Origin: CAZRGZ01 sp964599775
GTDB lineage: Bacteria > Patescibacteriota > Saccharimonadia > Saccharimonadales > Saccharimonadaceae
DNA length: 64,000 bases
Direction of reading: 5' to 3'
Assembly: GCA_964599775.1 (NCBI GenBank)
Contig: CAZRGZ010000005.1
Span: 1-64,000, forward strand
Numbering within the stretch: position 1 is the first letter of the stretch; every line of letters begins with the position of its first letter. Under the pieces are notes generated by a model. That model ran no database searches. It was not told the DNA's origin and saw only the letters and a list, made by a program, of their open reading frames with translations. Shown here in pieces: positions 24,710 to 33,721 of this stretch. The position numbers and the translations under genes are program-made.

Positions 24710-27577
24710 ATGAAATTTAAAGCAGGTACCCGCCGCCGCGCCAAAGAATACGAGAAAGACCTCGTAGAGCAATGGAAGAAGCACAAAACATTTGAAAAAT
24801 CGGTCGAAATGCGACCGAAGGATAATTCCTACGTGTTTTACGATGGTCCGCCATTTATTACAGGCTTGCCGCATCATGGTACTTTACTAAGCTCCATTAC
24901 AAAGGATGCAGTGCCGCGCTACTGGACTATGAAAGGTAAGCGCGTAGAGCGGGTATGGGGCTGGGACTGCCATGGCTTGCCGGCTGAGGTGTTCACTGAA
25001 AAAAAGCTTGGTATTAAAGATCGCCGTGATATTGGCACCAAAGTAAGCCTGGAAGAATACATCACCACCGCCCGCGAAAACATGGTGCAAACAGGCAGCA
25101 TGTGGGAAGATACCATTGAACGCATTGGCCGCTGGGTGGATTTTAAAGGTGCCTACAAAACCATGGATAAAGAATACATGGAAAGTATTTGGTGGGCTTT
25201 TAAGACCTTGCATGAAAAAGGCAAGATTTATGAAGGCGAACGCGTGCTTATGTATTGTACCCGCGATGCAACACCGCTTTCAAAAGCTGAAGTCACTATG
25301 GACGCAGGAGCCTACCAGGACGTAACTGACCCCAGTGTGTATGTGAAGTTTAAGTTAAAAGATGAAGATACCTATTTGCTTGCCTGGACAACGACACCGT
25401 GGACACTCCCGGCCAACACCGCCGTAGCGGTGAATAAAGACCTCACCTACATAGAAGTTGAGGTAGATGGCGAACGGCTTATTTTAGCAAAAGATTTAGC
25501 CGAAAAAGTACTGACAGACGAAAAGCACCAACCATTGAACTATAAAACAATTCGCGAGCTAAAAGGCAAAGAGCTCGTGGGTAAGGAATACATGCCACTA
25601 CTTGGCGTTAAGCGAGGTGAGAATGCGCACAAAGTGTGGCAAGCGGACTATGTAAGTGCGGAAGATGGAACAGGTGTGGTGCACCTTGCTCCTGCCTATG
25701 GTGAAGAGGATTTTGAACTGGCTCAAAAGCACGACATCCCTGTGGTGCATGTAATTGATGAAAATGGTCTTTACACCGAAGGTGACTGGGAGGGCGAAAA
25801 TGTATGGGAAGCAAATAAACCCATTGCCAAAACTCTAAAAGAGCGTGGTATCGTCTGGAAGATTGACTATATTCGCCATAGCTACCCGCACTGTCACCGC
25901 TGTGGCACGCGTTTGATGTATCGGGCGCATCCTAGCTGGTTTATGGACATTGATGGTCAGCGTGAAGAGATGCTGGCGCAAAATACCGAAAATATTAATT
26001 GGTTCCCGCCACATATCAAGCACGGTCGGTTTGAAAAGAATGTGCAGGCCGCGCCAGATTGGAACCTAAGCCGCGACCGTTTTTGGGCTACCGCTATGCC
26101 AGTATGGGAAGGGTATGATAAAGAAGGCAAAAAACATCAGATCATTGTCGGGAGCTATGCTGAACTAAAGAATTTAAGTGGCATCGAACTAGAAGATTAC
26201 CACCGCCCATGGGTAGACGACATTACCTTTGAAAAAGACGGCATTCACTATAAACGTATCGATAAGGTACTCGATGGGTGGTTCGAAAGTGGCAGCATGC
26301 CCTTTGCACAATTCCACTATCCGTTCGAGAACAAAGAAAAGTTTGAAGCTAACTTCCCAGGTGATTTTATTGCAGAGTATGTAAGCCAGGTACGGGCATG
26401 GTTCTATTACCTACACGCAGTCAACGTGGGTCTATTTGGTAAAGCGCCATTTAAAAATGTGATTGTCACCGGTACGCTGGCCGGCAACGATGGCCGCAAA
26501 ATGAGTAAAAGCTATGGTAATTACACCGACCCTAATGAGCTAATGGACACTTACAGCGCAGATAGCCTCCGTTTCTTGTTGCTCAGTTCACCAGTGCTTG
26601 CAGGTGAAGATTTTAGCTTGCAAGACAAAGATGTGGGTGATGTGGCGCGTAAGCTAAGTATGGTTTGGAACATGTACGACTTCTTTACCATGTACGCCGA
26701 GGTAGATGGTTGGGAATTTACTGGCAACCTGAGTGACCCTAGTAGCGAGCTAGATAACCCCCTGGATCAATGGATTATCAGCCGCGTCCATCAATTGGCT
26801 CAAGAAATTGAAACGCATATGGATGCCTACAACATCCCAGGGGCATTAAGCCACGTGATGCCATTTATTGATGATGCCAGTAATTGGTATGTGCGCCGTA
26901 GCCGCCGTCGTTTCTGGAAGAGCGGCGATGACACAGATAAGAATCACGCCTATCGTACGCTTCACTATGTGTTAGTGCAGCTAGCGGTAGTACTGGCGCC
27001 ATTTACACCGTTTTTGGCTGAAGAGCTTTACCAAAAGCTCACTGGGGGCGAAAGCGTTCACTTACTAGACTGGCCTGAAACAGGGCACATCAATGAATTG
27101 GTGGTGCAAGATATGGCAATTGTCCGTGAGTATGTTAACCAAGGGCTGAGTATTCGTGCCAAAGAGGGTATAAAAGTACGCCAACCGCTTGGCAGCGTGA
27201 CCGTCCCCACGCTCGGCAAATTTGTGAATTTTGAGGATATCTTGAAAGATGAGCTCAACGTTAAGCAAGTATTAAAAGGTGAATTTGCCCTCGATTTAGA
27301 AATCACTCCAGCACTCAAGCACGAAGGTTTAGCTAGGGAGGTGATCCGTCATGTGCAGAATGCCCGTAAACAAGCCGGGCTGAATGTGGATGATCGTATA
27401 CAACTAAGCCTTAAAACGGAAAGTGACGAATTACAAAGGGCTATTTACGAGCACAAAAATACCATTATGCTTGAAACGCTCGCGCGCAATGAACTGCAGC
27501 CTGCCACTGAGCCAATGTATGAAACAACGGTGAAGATAGAAGGTAATGAACTTACCATTTCTATTGCTAAAGCTTAA
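24710..27577 (+). CDS. ileS: isoleucyl-tRNA synthetase
   Basis: A 955-residue class I synthetase charging tRNA-Ile. The HIGH motif appears as PHHG (residues 54-57, within GPPFITGLPHHGT), KMSKS is intact (GRKMSKSYGNY, near 600), and the CP1 editing domain lies between. The C-terminus follows the eukaryote-like form found in many CPR and some Actinobacteria and has no terminal zinc knuckle. AAAGGAG lies 8 bases before the ATG. Expression should depend on the T-box leader. msrA and galU follow closely. Confidence 0.96.
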   Translation: MKFKAGTRRRAKEYEKDLVEQWKKHKTFEKSVEMRPKDNSYVFYDGPPFITGLPHHGTLLSSITKDAVPRYWTMKGKRVERVWGWDCHGLPAEVFTEKKLGIKDRRDIGTKVSLEEYITTARENMVQTGSMWEDTIERIGRWVDFKGAYKTMDKEYMESIWWAFKTLHEKGKIYEGERVLMYCTRDATPLSKAEVTMDAGAYQDVTDPSVYVKFKLKDEDTYLLAWTTTPWTLPANTAVAVNKDLTYIEVEVDGERLILAKDLAEKVLTDEKHQPLNYKTIRELKGKELVGKEYMPLLGVKRGENAHKVWQADYVSAEDGTGVVHLAPAYGEEDFELAQKHDIPVVHVIDENGLYTEGDWEGENVWEANKPIAKTLKERGIVWKIDYIRHSYPHCHRCGTRLMYRAHPSWFMDIDGQREEMLAQNTENINWFPPHIKHGRFEKNVQAAPDWNLSRDRFWATAMPVWEGYDKEGKKHQIIVGSYAELKNLSGIELEDYHRPWVDDITFEKDGIHYKRIDKVLDGWFESGSMPFAQFHYPFENKEKFEANFPGDFIAEYVSQVRAWFYYLHAVNVGLFGKAPFKNVIVTGTLAGNDGRKMSKSYGNYTDPNELMDTYSADSLRFLLLSSPVLAGEDFSLQDKDVGDVARKLSMVWNMYDFFTMYAEVDGWEFTGNLSDPSSELDNPLDQWIISRVHQLAQEIETHMDAYNIPGALSHVMPFIDDASNWYVRRSRRRFWKSGDDTDKNHAYRTLHYVLVQLAVVLAPFTPFLAEELYQKLTGGESVHLLDWPETGHINELVVQDMAIVREYVNQGLSIRAKEGIKVRQPLGSVTVPTLGKFVNFEDILKDELNVKQVLKGEFALDLEITPALKHEGLAREVIRHVQNARKQAGLNVDDRIQLSLKTESDELQRAIYEHKNTIMLETLARNELQPATEPMYETTVKIEGNELTISIAKA

Positions 27578-27594
27578 AATGTAAGGAGAGCGGT

Positions 27595-28083
27595 ATGAAA
27601 ACGGAGAAAGCCTTATTCGCAGCTGGTTGTTTTTGGGGAGTACAGTACTATTTTGACCAAGTGCCGGGTGTAGTAAAAACGACAGTAGGATACACCGGCG
27701 GAGATTTTAAAAACCCCACATACGAAGACGTGCTTAGCCGCAAAACGGGTCATGCAGAAGCTGTACTAATAGAATTCGACCCTAATGAAGTAACTTATGA
27801 GACACTGGTAAGGCAATTCTTCCGTATGCATGATCCTACCCAACTCAACCGCCAGGGGCCAGATATTGGCGACAACTATCGTTCATCTATTTTTTACTTT
27901 AATGATGAACAAAAAACCGTGGCCACTCGTATAAAAAGCGAGCAAGCAGCGAATTTTGACAAACCTATAGTGACGGAAATTGTTCCAGCAAGTGAATTTT
28001 ACGAAGCCGAGGAATATCACCAAAAATATACCGAAAAAACTGGTCGCGGCATGTGTCACGTGCCCTATGCACCAGTGGAATAG
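27595..28083 (+). CDS. msrA: peptide methionine-S-sulfoxide reductase MsrA
   Basis: A 162-residue repair enzyme reducing methionine-S-sulfoxide. The catalytic GCFW is at residues 11-14, with the family block YTGGDFKNPTYEDV and the Tyr/Asp pocket (GDNYRSSIF). The C-terminal recycling cysteine is limited to MCHVPYAP near residue 155. AAGGAGAGCGGT precedes the ATG. It sits between ileS and galU with gaps under 20 bases, so co-transcription is likely. Confidence 0.95.
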   Translation: MKTEKALFAAGCFWGVQYYFDQVPGVVKTTVGYTGGDFKNPTYEDVLSRKTGHAEAVLIEFDPNEVTYETLVRQFFRMHDPTQLNRQGPDIGDNYRSSIFYFNDEQKTVATRIKSEQAANFDKPIVTEIVPASEFYEAEEYHQKYTEKTGRGMCHVPYAPVE

Positions 28084-28101
28084 TATGTTTTAATACTATC
28101 T

Positions 28102-28917
28102 ATGATTACAAAAGCGATTATTCCCGTGGCAGGTTGGGGCACACGCCGCCTGCCTATTACAAAAGCGATTGAAAAATGCATGCTTCCTATAGGCAATCGG
28201 CCAATTGTGGATTATGTGGTTGAAGATTGCATAAAAGCCGGAATTACCGATATTTATTTTGTGGTGGGCGAACAAAGTGAGCAAATTCATACTTATTATG
28301 GCGAAAATAAGTTGCTGAATGAGTATTTACGTGCCAATGGTAAAGAAGAACGGCTGGCTGAAGTTGCCCCACCAGTAAATATCAATTTTCACTATGTCAT
28401 TCAGAAGCAAAATGAGAGGTATGGTACAGCCGTACCTGTCGCACTTTGCGCTGATATCCTCGAAAATGGTGAATCCGTGGTGGTGCTAATGGGAGATGAT
28501 TTTATTTACAATCCTGATGGCTCATCTGAAGTGCAACGACTTATCGAGGCGACGCCAGTTGGTCAGGCCAGTCTGCTAGGCGCTGCCATACCAAAGGAAG
28601 AAGTGAGTAGGTATGGTGTACTTCGCATCTCTGAAACAAATGATTTTATAGAAATTGTTGAGAAACCATCCATAGATGAAGCGCCTAGTAACCTTATCAA
28701 TATAAGCAAATATGTCGTTACCTACGAGCTCATGCAAGAAATAGCTCGCTATACTAACGAAGAGCAAAACGGCGGCGAATATTACATTACAACGCCGATA
28801 AATCGTTACATTGAAGCTGGGCACACTATTAAGGTTGTACCAGCCGAAGGGCAATATCTAGACGGTGGTACTTTGCAAGGCTGGCTATTTGCGAACAATG
28901 TTGTGTGCAAGGATTGA
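28102..28917 (+). CDS. galU: UTP-glucose-1-phosphate uridylyltransferase
   Basis: A 271-residue nucleotidyltransferase making UDP-glucose. The N-terminal GWGTRRLPITKAIEKCMLPI is the GalU form of the GxGTRxLPxTK signature; VVLMGDDF and IEIVEKPS follow, then LDGGTLQGWLFAN near the end. UDP-glucose would serve surface glycans together with the UppS and LCP proteins nearby. It ends in TGA, and the promoter of the next gene overlaps its last codons. Confidence 0.93.
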   Translation: MITKAIIPVAGWGTRRLPITKAIEKCMLPIGNRPIVDYVVEDCIKAGITDIYFVVGEQSEQIHTYYGENKLLNEYLRANGKEERLAEVAPPVNINFHYVIQKQNERYGTAVPVALCADILENGESVVVLMGDDFIYNPDGSSEVQRLIEATPVGQASLLGAAIPKEEVSRYGVLRISETNDFIEIVEKPSIDEAPSNLINISKYVVTYELMQEIARYTNEEQNGGEYYITTPINRYIEAGHTIKVVPAEGQYLDGGTLQGWLFANNVVCKD

Positions 28918-28942
28918 CACCATAAGCTTTTTGTGCTAATAT
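28914..28942 (+). promoter_or_regulatory. strong promoter behind galU
   Basis: Consensus TTGACA (28914-28919), 17 bases, TAATAT (28937-28942) with TGC directly before it. It overlaps the galU stop codon and drives the 67-residue gene. Confidence 0.82.
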
Positions 28943-28976
28943 AGTATTGTTACAAAATAAGTAAACACAAAAAGCA

Positions 28977-29180
28977 ATGAATAAGTTAAAATTATTACTC
29001 CAACGGAAGATACAGCTACAACCGGCACGCATTGATGCTGAAGAAGCCCAGGATGAGCTTATGCAAGCTATCTTGAACGATCAGCATGAGCATGATAACA
29101 AGTGGCAGCTGAACGAATTTGTTGACGCCGAAGAAGCTTCGCGTATTTGGCATGAACTGGAGAACGAAGAGAGTAGGTAA
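28977..29180 (+). CDS. small acidic protein of unknown function
   Basis: A 67-residue helical protein. A basic N-terminal helix (MNKLKLLLQRKIQL) is followed by a strongly acidic rest rich in Glu, Asp, Ala and His, with no membrane segment. I do not recognise it. Support comes from the near-consensus promoter 35 bases upstream and from a frame that fills the gap between galU and rplU. No clear Shine-Dalgarno sequence precedes the ATG. Confidence 0.55.
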   Translation: MNKLKLLLQRKIQLQPARIDAEEAQDELMQAILNDQHEHDNKWQLNEFVDAEEASRIWHELENEESR

Positions 29181-29226
29181 TGACTCACTTTCACCTTATT
29201 GAATCGGTGGCGCAATCGGTTAAGAC

Positions 29227-29255
29227 TTTACATCTGGTGCCATATCTGTTAAAAT
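29227..29255 (+). promoter_or_regulatory. promoter of rplU
   Basis: TTTACA (29227-29232), 17 bases, TAAAAT (29250-29255). The heptamer AATCGGT occurs three times around it (29203-29209, 29215-29221, 29265-29271), twice before and once after the promoter. Confidence 0.72.
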
Positions 29256-29294
29256 CAGGTACTGAATCGGTAAAACATAAGGGAACTAAGAAGC

Positions 29295-29600
29295 ATGAAA
29301 GCAGTCGTAAAGCTCGGCGGTAAACAATATATTGTCGCCGAAAAAGAGACCCTCCTGGTGGACCTCCTCCCGGATGGCACAAAAGAGCTCACGCTTGAAC
29401 CTCTGCTGGTGTTCGACGACAAGAACGTCCAAGTCGGTAAGCCAGTTGTCAAAGACGTGAAAGTAAAGGCGAAAGTTGTCGAAGACCTGGTAAAAGGTGA
29501 TAAACTTCGGATTATTCGTTTCAAAAGCAAGAAACGTGTTCATAAAGAAACTGGACACCGCCAAAAATACAGCAAGATTCAAATTACCTCAATTAAATAA
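29295..29600 (+). CDS. rplU: 50S ribosomal protein L21
   Basis: A 101-residue large-subunit protein. MKAVVKLGGKQYIVAEKETL is the usual L21 N-terminus and FKSKKRVHKETGHRQKYSKI the conserved RNA-binding end. The usual partner rpmA (L27) does not follow; a terminator and then parA come instead. AGGGAAC precedes the ATG. Confidence 0.96.
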   Translation: MKAVVKLGGKQYIVAEKETLLVDLLPDGTKELTLEPLLVFDDKNVQVGKPVVKDVKVKAKVVEDLVKGDKLRIIRFKSKKRVHKETGHRQKYSKIQITSIK

Positions 29601-29614
29601 TACTTGCGAAACTT

Positions 29615-29639
29615 ATACCCCTATAACGGGGTATTTTTT
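29615..29639 (+). terminator. intrinsic terminator after rplU
   Basis: ATACCCC and GGGGTAT pair around a 6-base loop, followed by six T. Confidence 0.88.
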
Positions 29640-29674
29640 ATGCTATTTTCATGTGTGAAAAATGATGGTGCTCA

Positions 29675-29683
29675 TGGTATAAT
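29675..29683 (+). promoter_or_regulatory. extended -10 promoter of parAB
   Basis: TGG followed by a perfect TATAAT (29678-29683); no good -35 box. The leader carries AAAAGGAGAGG before the GTG start at 29713. Confidence 0.68.
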
Positions 29684-29712
29684 AAAAATACCAAAAGGAG
29701 AGGAAACTAACC

Positions 29713-30477
29713 GTGACAAAAGTGATCGCAATCACCAATCAAAAGGGTGGCGTTGGTAAAACAACGTCAGCGGTGAACTTAGCGTATTACTTTGCAAAAG
29801 CGGGGAAAAAGGTATTGTTGGTTGATCTCGACCCGCAGGGGAATGCTACCAGCGGGCTTGGCTTCGATAAGCAGCAGTTGCAGTACACCATGCTCGAAGT
29901 GATGCAAGAGAAAGTCCCGCTTGCTCAGGTAGTGCTCGCGACCGACCAAAAAAATCTCTTTATAGCACCCTCTACGCCACACCTAGCGAACGCTGAAGTT
30001 GAATTAGCGCAGGCAGAGCGGCGATTTATTCGTTTACGCCAAGCGCTTGAAACAGCCAGCGGCTACGACTTTATCTTAATTGATAGCCCACCAAGCCTAA
30101 GCTTACTAACGGTGAACGGGCTCATCGCTGCACATTATGTGCTGCTACCGGTACAAGCTGAGTTTTATGCCCTAGAAGGCTTGGGGCAACTACTCGAAAC
30201 AATGCAACTCGTGAGAAAAGGTTTAAACCCAACTCTTGAATTGGTAGGTGTGCTGGTGACGATGATGGATTCACGTACGAGCCTAAGTGGCCAAGTGCAC
30301 GAAGAAATTAAACGCCACTTTCCAGGCAAGGTACTTAGTACCACTATACCGCGGAATATTCGGTTGGCCGAAGCGCCGAGCCACGGGGTGCCAGTGGGGG
30401 CATATGATCGATGGAGTAAGGGCGCACGCGCATATAAAGCAGCCGCAAAGGAGGTGATGGATCGTGTCAGCAGCTAA
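29713..30477 (+). CDS. parA: chromosome partitioning ATPase ParA/Soj
   Basis: A 254-residue deviant Walker ATPase. KGGVGKTTSAVNLA near residues 11-24 has the signature Lys, LLVDLDPQGNATSGLG is the switch region and ILIDSPPSLS is Walker B. It starts with GTG, supported by AAAAGGAGAGG 12 to 13 bases upstream. It overlaps parB by 14 bases. The two move the origin region at segregation; no parS site was identified by eye. Confidence 0.95.
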   Translation: MTKVIAITNQKGGVGKTTSAVNLAYYFAKAGKKVLLVDLDPQGNATSGLGFDKQQLQYTMLEVMQEKVPLAQVVLATDQKNLFIAPSTPHLANAEVELAQAERRFIRLRQALETASGYDFILIDSPPSLSLLTVNGLIAAHYVLLPVQAEFYALEGLGQLLETMQLVRKGLNPTLELVGVLVTMMDSRTSLSGQVHEEIKRHFPGKVLSTTIPRNIRLAEAPSHGVPVGAYDRWSKGARAYKAAAKEVMDRVSS

Positions 30478-31360
30478 AGCAAAAAAGGGCTTGGGCCGTA
30501 ATTTTGATTCGTTGTTGCCTACAGAGCTATTGAATGAAGCTTTTGATCCAACAGCTATGCAGGACGATAAAGTTTCGGAGCTGCGTTATATTAAAACCGA
30601 CGAAATATTTCCCGACGAAAACCAGCCCCGGCGCCATTTCGACGAGCTAGCGCTTGAAGAGCTTGCCGCCTCTATAAAAGAACACGGCATTTTACAGCCG
30701 ATTGTGGTGATTGCCGGGAAAAAGGGCTACCAAATTGTGGCTGGTGAACGCCGTTGGCGGGCTGCAAAAATTGCTGGGCTTGAGAAGGTGCCATCACTTG
30801 TACGAACACTAAGCAACCAGCATAAGCTAGAACTTTCGCTTATTGAAAACTTACAGCGCCGTGATCTTAACCCCATTGAAACGGCAACAGCGTTCCTGAA
30901 ACTGCGTGATCAATTCAATATGTCGAACGACGACATAGGCGCCCGAGTTGGCGGCAAAGCCGTGAGCACTATTAGTAATACTATTCGTCTTTTGCGCTTG
31001 CCTGATAAAGCTAAAGAAGCATTGATAAATGGCGATATCACAGAGGCACATGCACGGCAAATACTTGCAATCGACGATAAGAAACACCAGCTTGAGCTAC
31101 TAAGTCTTATCATTAAAGAAGGGTGGAGCGTGCGCCGGACTGAGCAGTATGTTGTTGGCTATAAAAAAGGTGATGCAGCGCCTGAAAAAAAGCGTCAAGC
31201 TAAAAAACAGATGCAAACCGAAACACCCGCCACAAAGAAACTGGCAAAACGCCTTGAAACCCCGGTTGAAGTACGCACCACAGCACGTGGGGGGCAACTA
31301 ATTATTCGTTTTAAAGACGAGAACGATCTCGACCGTATTAGTAAGTTACTGGCAAAGTAA
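30464..31360 (+). CDS. parB: chromosome partitioning protein ParB
   Basis: A 298-residue DNA-binding CTPase. The ParB/Srx domain shows ENQPRRHFDELALEELAASI, IVAGERRWRAAKIAGL (the GERRxRA motif) and NLQRRDLNPIETATAF, followed by an HTH (ARVGGKAVSTISNTIRLLRL) that recognises parS and a short C-terminal dimer domain. It starts within the end of parA and converges on lepB with a 6-base gap. Confidence 0.95.
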   Translation: MSAAKAKKGLGRNFDSLLPTELLNEAFDPTAMQDDKVSELRYIKTDEIFPDENQPRRHFDELALEELAASIKEHGILQPIVVIAGKKGYQIVAGERRWRAAKIAGLEKVPSLVRTLSNQHKLELSLIENLQRRDLNPIETATAFLKLRDQFNMSNDDIGARVGGKAVSTISNTIRLLRLPDKAKEALINGDITEAHARQILAIDDKKHQLELLSLIIKEGWSVRRTEQYVVGYKKGDAAPEKKRQAKKQMQTETPATKKLAKRLETPVEVRTTARGGQLIIRFKDENDLDRISKLLAK

Positions 31361-31366
31361 ATCTAC

Positions 31367-31963
31367 CTAAAAAGTGCGAATAGCGGTAAATGGAAATATG
31401 CGAAGTGCAACTGGACCAATAACATCGTAGAGTGGAATGGTACCAAGCCCATTACGTGAATCGAGGGAGAAGTTGCCTTCCCGGTGGTCACCTGCCACGA
31501 ATATCTCGTCTTCAGGGACTACAATGTCTATTTTCCCGCTCGTAGGACTACCTGGCTCGCCATTAAATTCTTTGTCAGGTTGAAACCCATTCGGATGTTC
31601 TTGATTGTAAACAGTAATTATCCCATCTTTTAGTACCACCCGTTCGCCGGGTAGGCCAATCACTCGTTTAACGATAAATTCATCTGGACGCCCCACCTGA
31701 TAAAGAGGGTTTTTAAAGACGATAATTTGCCCGCGCTCCGGAAGGTAACTATGACCGAGGAGTCGTTCCCAGGTGACTGGTAGGCGATTGACGATGAGTC
31801 GATCGCCGGTATGCATGGTATCTTCCATGCTGGGTCCGGTAACACTGAAGCTACGGAAAATGAAGGTATTAATAAACATCGCGCCTAAAACAACGAGCGC
31901 AACAAATACTAAAATACCCACAATATCGCGGAGATAAGAGCGATTATTTTCTTTTTCTGTCAT
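31367..31963 (-). CDS. lepB: signal peptidase I
   Basis: A 198-residue membrane serine protease that cleaves secretory signal peptides. One N-terminal transmembrane helix is followed by the catalytic Ser box SVTGPSMEDTMHTGDRL and the Lys box VKRVIGLPGERV, then VAGDHREGNFSLDSR, box E. An upstream in-frame ATG at 31981 lies inside the -10 box TATGCT, so the start at 31963 is chosen. It diverges from the LCP gene. Confidence 0.94.
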   Translation of the reverse strand: MTEKENNRSYLRDIVGILVFVALVVLGAMFINTFIFRSFSVTGPSMEDTMHTGDRLIVNRLPVTWERLLGHSYLPERGQIIVFKNPLYQVGRPDEFIVKRVIGLPGERVVLKDGIITVYNQEHPNGFQPDKEFNGEPGSPTSGKIDIVVPEDEIFVAGDHREGNFSLDSRNGLGTIPLYDVIGPVALRIFPFTAIRTF

Positions 31964-31976
31964 GTCCACACACTTT

Positions 31977-32005
31977 AGCATACACTGGTTTTGAAACGCG
32001 GTAAA
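31977..32005 (-). promoter_or_regulatory. promoter of lepB
   Basis: On the minus strand: TTTACC (32005-32000), 17 bases, TATGCT (31982-31977). The expected leader is about 7 bases. It rules out the longer lepB start. Confidence 0.65.
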
Positions 32006-32043
32006 CTCCTAAGAAGTAAGCCAAGAAGTATAAGCTTTTTGAG

Positions 32044-32072
32044 TTTACGAAGTGCACAAAATTCGCTATAGT
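32044..32072 (+). promoter_or_regulatory. promoter of the LCP gene
   Basis: TTTACG (32044-32049), 17 bases, TATAGT (32067-32072), about 14 bases before the ATG at 32087. It is divergent from the lepB promoter. Confidence 0.62.
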
Positions 32073-32086
32073 AGTATGTAATACAT

Positions 32087-33679
32087 ATGATTAAACGTAA
32101 GACTCCATCCACCGACGGATTTGCTATACCGCGGCGTGCAGCATCGACCGATGACGCCAAGCGCGTAGGTGTTGATACTTTAGGTGGGGGAGCTAAAAAA
32201 GCGCCCCCTCCTCCCGTTTCAGCAAAAGAAGCACGGAGAAATGCCAAAGCTTCATCTGATAATCCAATGGAATTCTCAAAAGAAATTGACGCCTCACTTA
32301 AGGCAATTGATGAAGAGTCAAAACCACCGAGAAAACGCTGGTGGCGGCCAACCAAGCGAAAGATAAAGTGGTTTTTTATCATTCTATTAATTATTCTGCT
32401 TGCGATTGCGGGCTATTTGGGTGTCAAGGCATGGCTTGCTAGCAATAAAGTATTTGACGGTAGCGTTTTTGAATTGCTCGGTGCCGGTAAACCCCTAAAA
32501 ATGGATGAAAATGGCCGTAGTAATTTTGTTATTTTTGGAACATCCGAGGATAGTGGCGCGCATGCGGATGCTGGCCCGCATCTAACAGACTCTATCATGA
32601 TAGCGAGTCTTGACCAAGAAACCAAGAAAGTCATGCTCACCAGTGTACCACGCGACTTATGGGTACAATATGACCAAGCATGTTTAAATGGCTATGAAGG
32701 CAAGATTAATGCAGTGTATCAGTGTGGCTCAGAAGATGGTGCTAACGAAGACGCTGGTGCAACCATGCTTATGGATACGCTTAGTACGGTATACGGGCTT
32801 GATATGCACTATTACGTCCACGTAAACAACACAGCAGTACAAGAAGCGGTAGATGCAGTTGGCGGTGTGGATATTATGATTGAGAGTGACGATCCTCGCG
32901 GTATCTACGACCCGAACTTTGACTGGGAATGTAATCACCAGTGTAATTATGTAAAATATCCGAACGGGCCAGCGCATCTTGACGGCAAACACGCTGTGCT
33001 CCTAGCACGTGCTCGGGACAGTACCGGTATGGGCTATGGTTTGGCTGACGGGAATTTTGCCCGTGAGCAATATCAGCAAAAGATTTTGGTTGCACTTCGC
33101 GATAAGGCTGCAAGTGTGGGTACGCTAGCAAATCCGGCGGCTGTCGCCCAACTTATCGATTCGCTTGGCAATAATGTTCGTACAAATGTCAGCACTGGCG
33201 AAGTAAAAACGCTAGTATCGGTAGCGCAAGAAATAAATGATAGTAGCATTACTACTGTTCGTCTGGACAATGAAGAAGACCCGCAAGTAACGACAGGTAC
33301 GATGGCAGGGCAAAGTATTGTGCAGCCAGTTTTAGGGGTATACGACTATAGCGGCATTCATGCCTATATACAAAGCTTTGTGAGCTCAGACCCTGCGGTC
33401 ACTGAGGATGCCGTGATTGATGTATTAAATGGTTCTGGAACGGCGGGTGCAGCCCAAGCGACTGCAGATGAATTGGCCGCAGAAGGTTTAACGGTGGGGG
33501 CGGTTGGTAATGCGCCAGAAGGCACCTATGCGCCCATTACGATTTATCAGTTGAACGAAGAGAAAACTGGCACGAAAGAAAAGCTCGAAACACTTTATTC
33601 AACAGAAATTCTTACCACTTTGCCTGCGGGAATAGAATCAACGGCTGACTTTGTGATTGTGGTTGGTTCTGTAGAATAA
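32087..33679 (+). CDS. LytR-CpsA-Psr (LCP) family cell wall protein
   Basis: A 530-residue membrane protein. About 95 cytoplasmic residues (Pro-rich near 40) lead to a transmembrane helix near 97-118, then an extracytoplasmic LCP domain (TDSIMIASLDQETKKVMLTS, with VPRDLWV and, later, a VDAVGGVDI segment and LLARARDS). The end (AVIDVLNGSGTAGAAQATAD) is a LytR_C domain. LCP enzymes transfer lipid-linked glycans to peptidoglycan or proteins. Together with uppS and galU it suggests surface glycopolymer attachment. No clear Shine-Dalgarno site is seen. Confidence 0.9.
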   Translation: MIKRKTPSTDGFAIPRRAASTDDAKRVGVDTLGGGAKKAPPPPVSAKEARRNAKASSDNPMEFSKEIDASLKAIDEESKPPRKRWWRPTKRKIKWFFIILLIILLAIAGYLGVKAWLASNKVFDGSVFELLGAGKPLKMDENGRSNFVIFGTSEDSGAHADAGPHLTDSIMIASLDQETKKVMLTSVPRDLWVQYDQACLNGYEGKINAVYQCGSEDGANEDAGATMLMDTLSTVYGLDMHYYVHVNNTAVQEAVDAVGGVDIMIESDDPRGIYDPNFDWECNHQCNYVKYPNGPAHLDGKHAVLLARARDSTGMGYGLADGNFAREQYQQKILVALRDKAASVGTLANPAAVAQLIDSLGNNVRTNVSTGEVKTLVSVAQEINDSSITTVRLDNEEDPQVTTGTMAGQSIVQPVLGVYDYSGIHAYIQSFVSSDPAVTEDAVIDVLNGSGTAGAAQATADELAAEGLTVGAVGNAPEGTYAPITIYQLNEEKTGTKEKLETLYSTEILTTLPAGIESTADFVIVVGSVE

Positions 33680-33702
33680 TTAGCCACATGGTCGTGTAAG
33701 CG

Positions 33703-33711
33703 TGGTATAAT
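33703..33711 (+). promoter_or_regulatory. extended -10 promoter of the membrane protein gene
   Basis: TGG then a perfect TATAAT (33706-33711), 10 bases before the ATG at 33722; the predicted leader is about 4 bases. Confidence 0.62.
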
Positions 33712-33721
33712 AGAACACGAA

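Noticed and set aside
29713..31360. Origin region or parS sites near parAB
   Set aside because: parAB often lie near the origin, but no dnaA gene, DnaA-box cluster or parS palindrome was seen.
31964..31981. Longer start for signal peptidase I
   Set aside because: The upstream ATG is part of the -10 box TATGCT.
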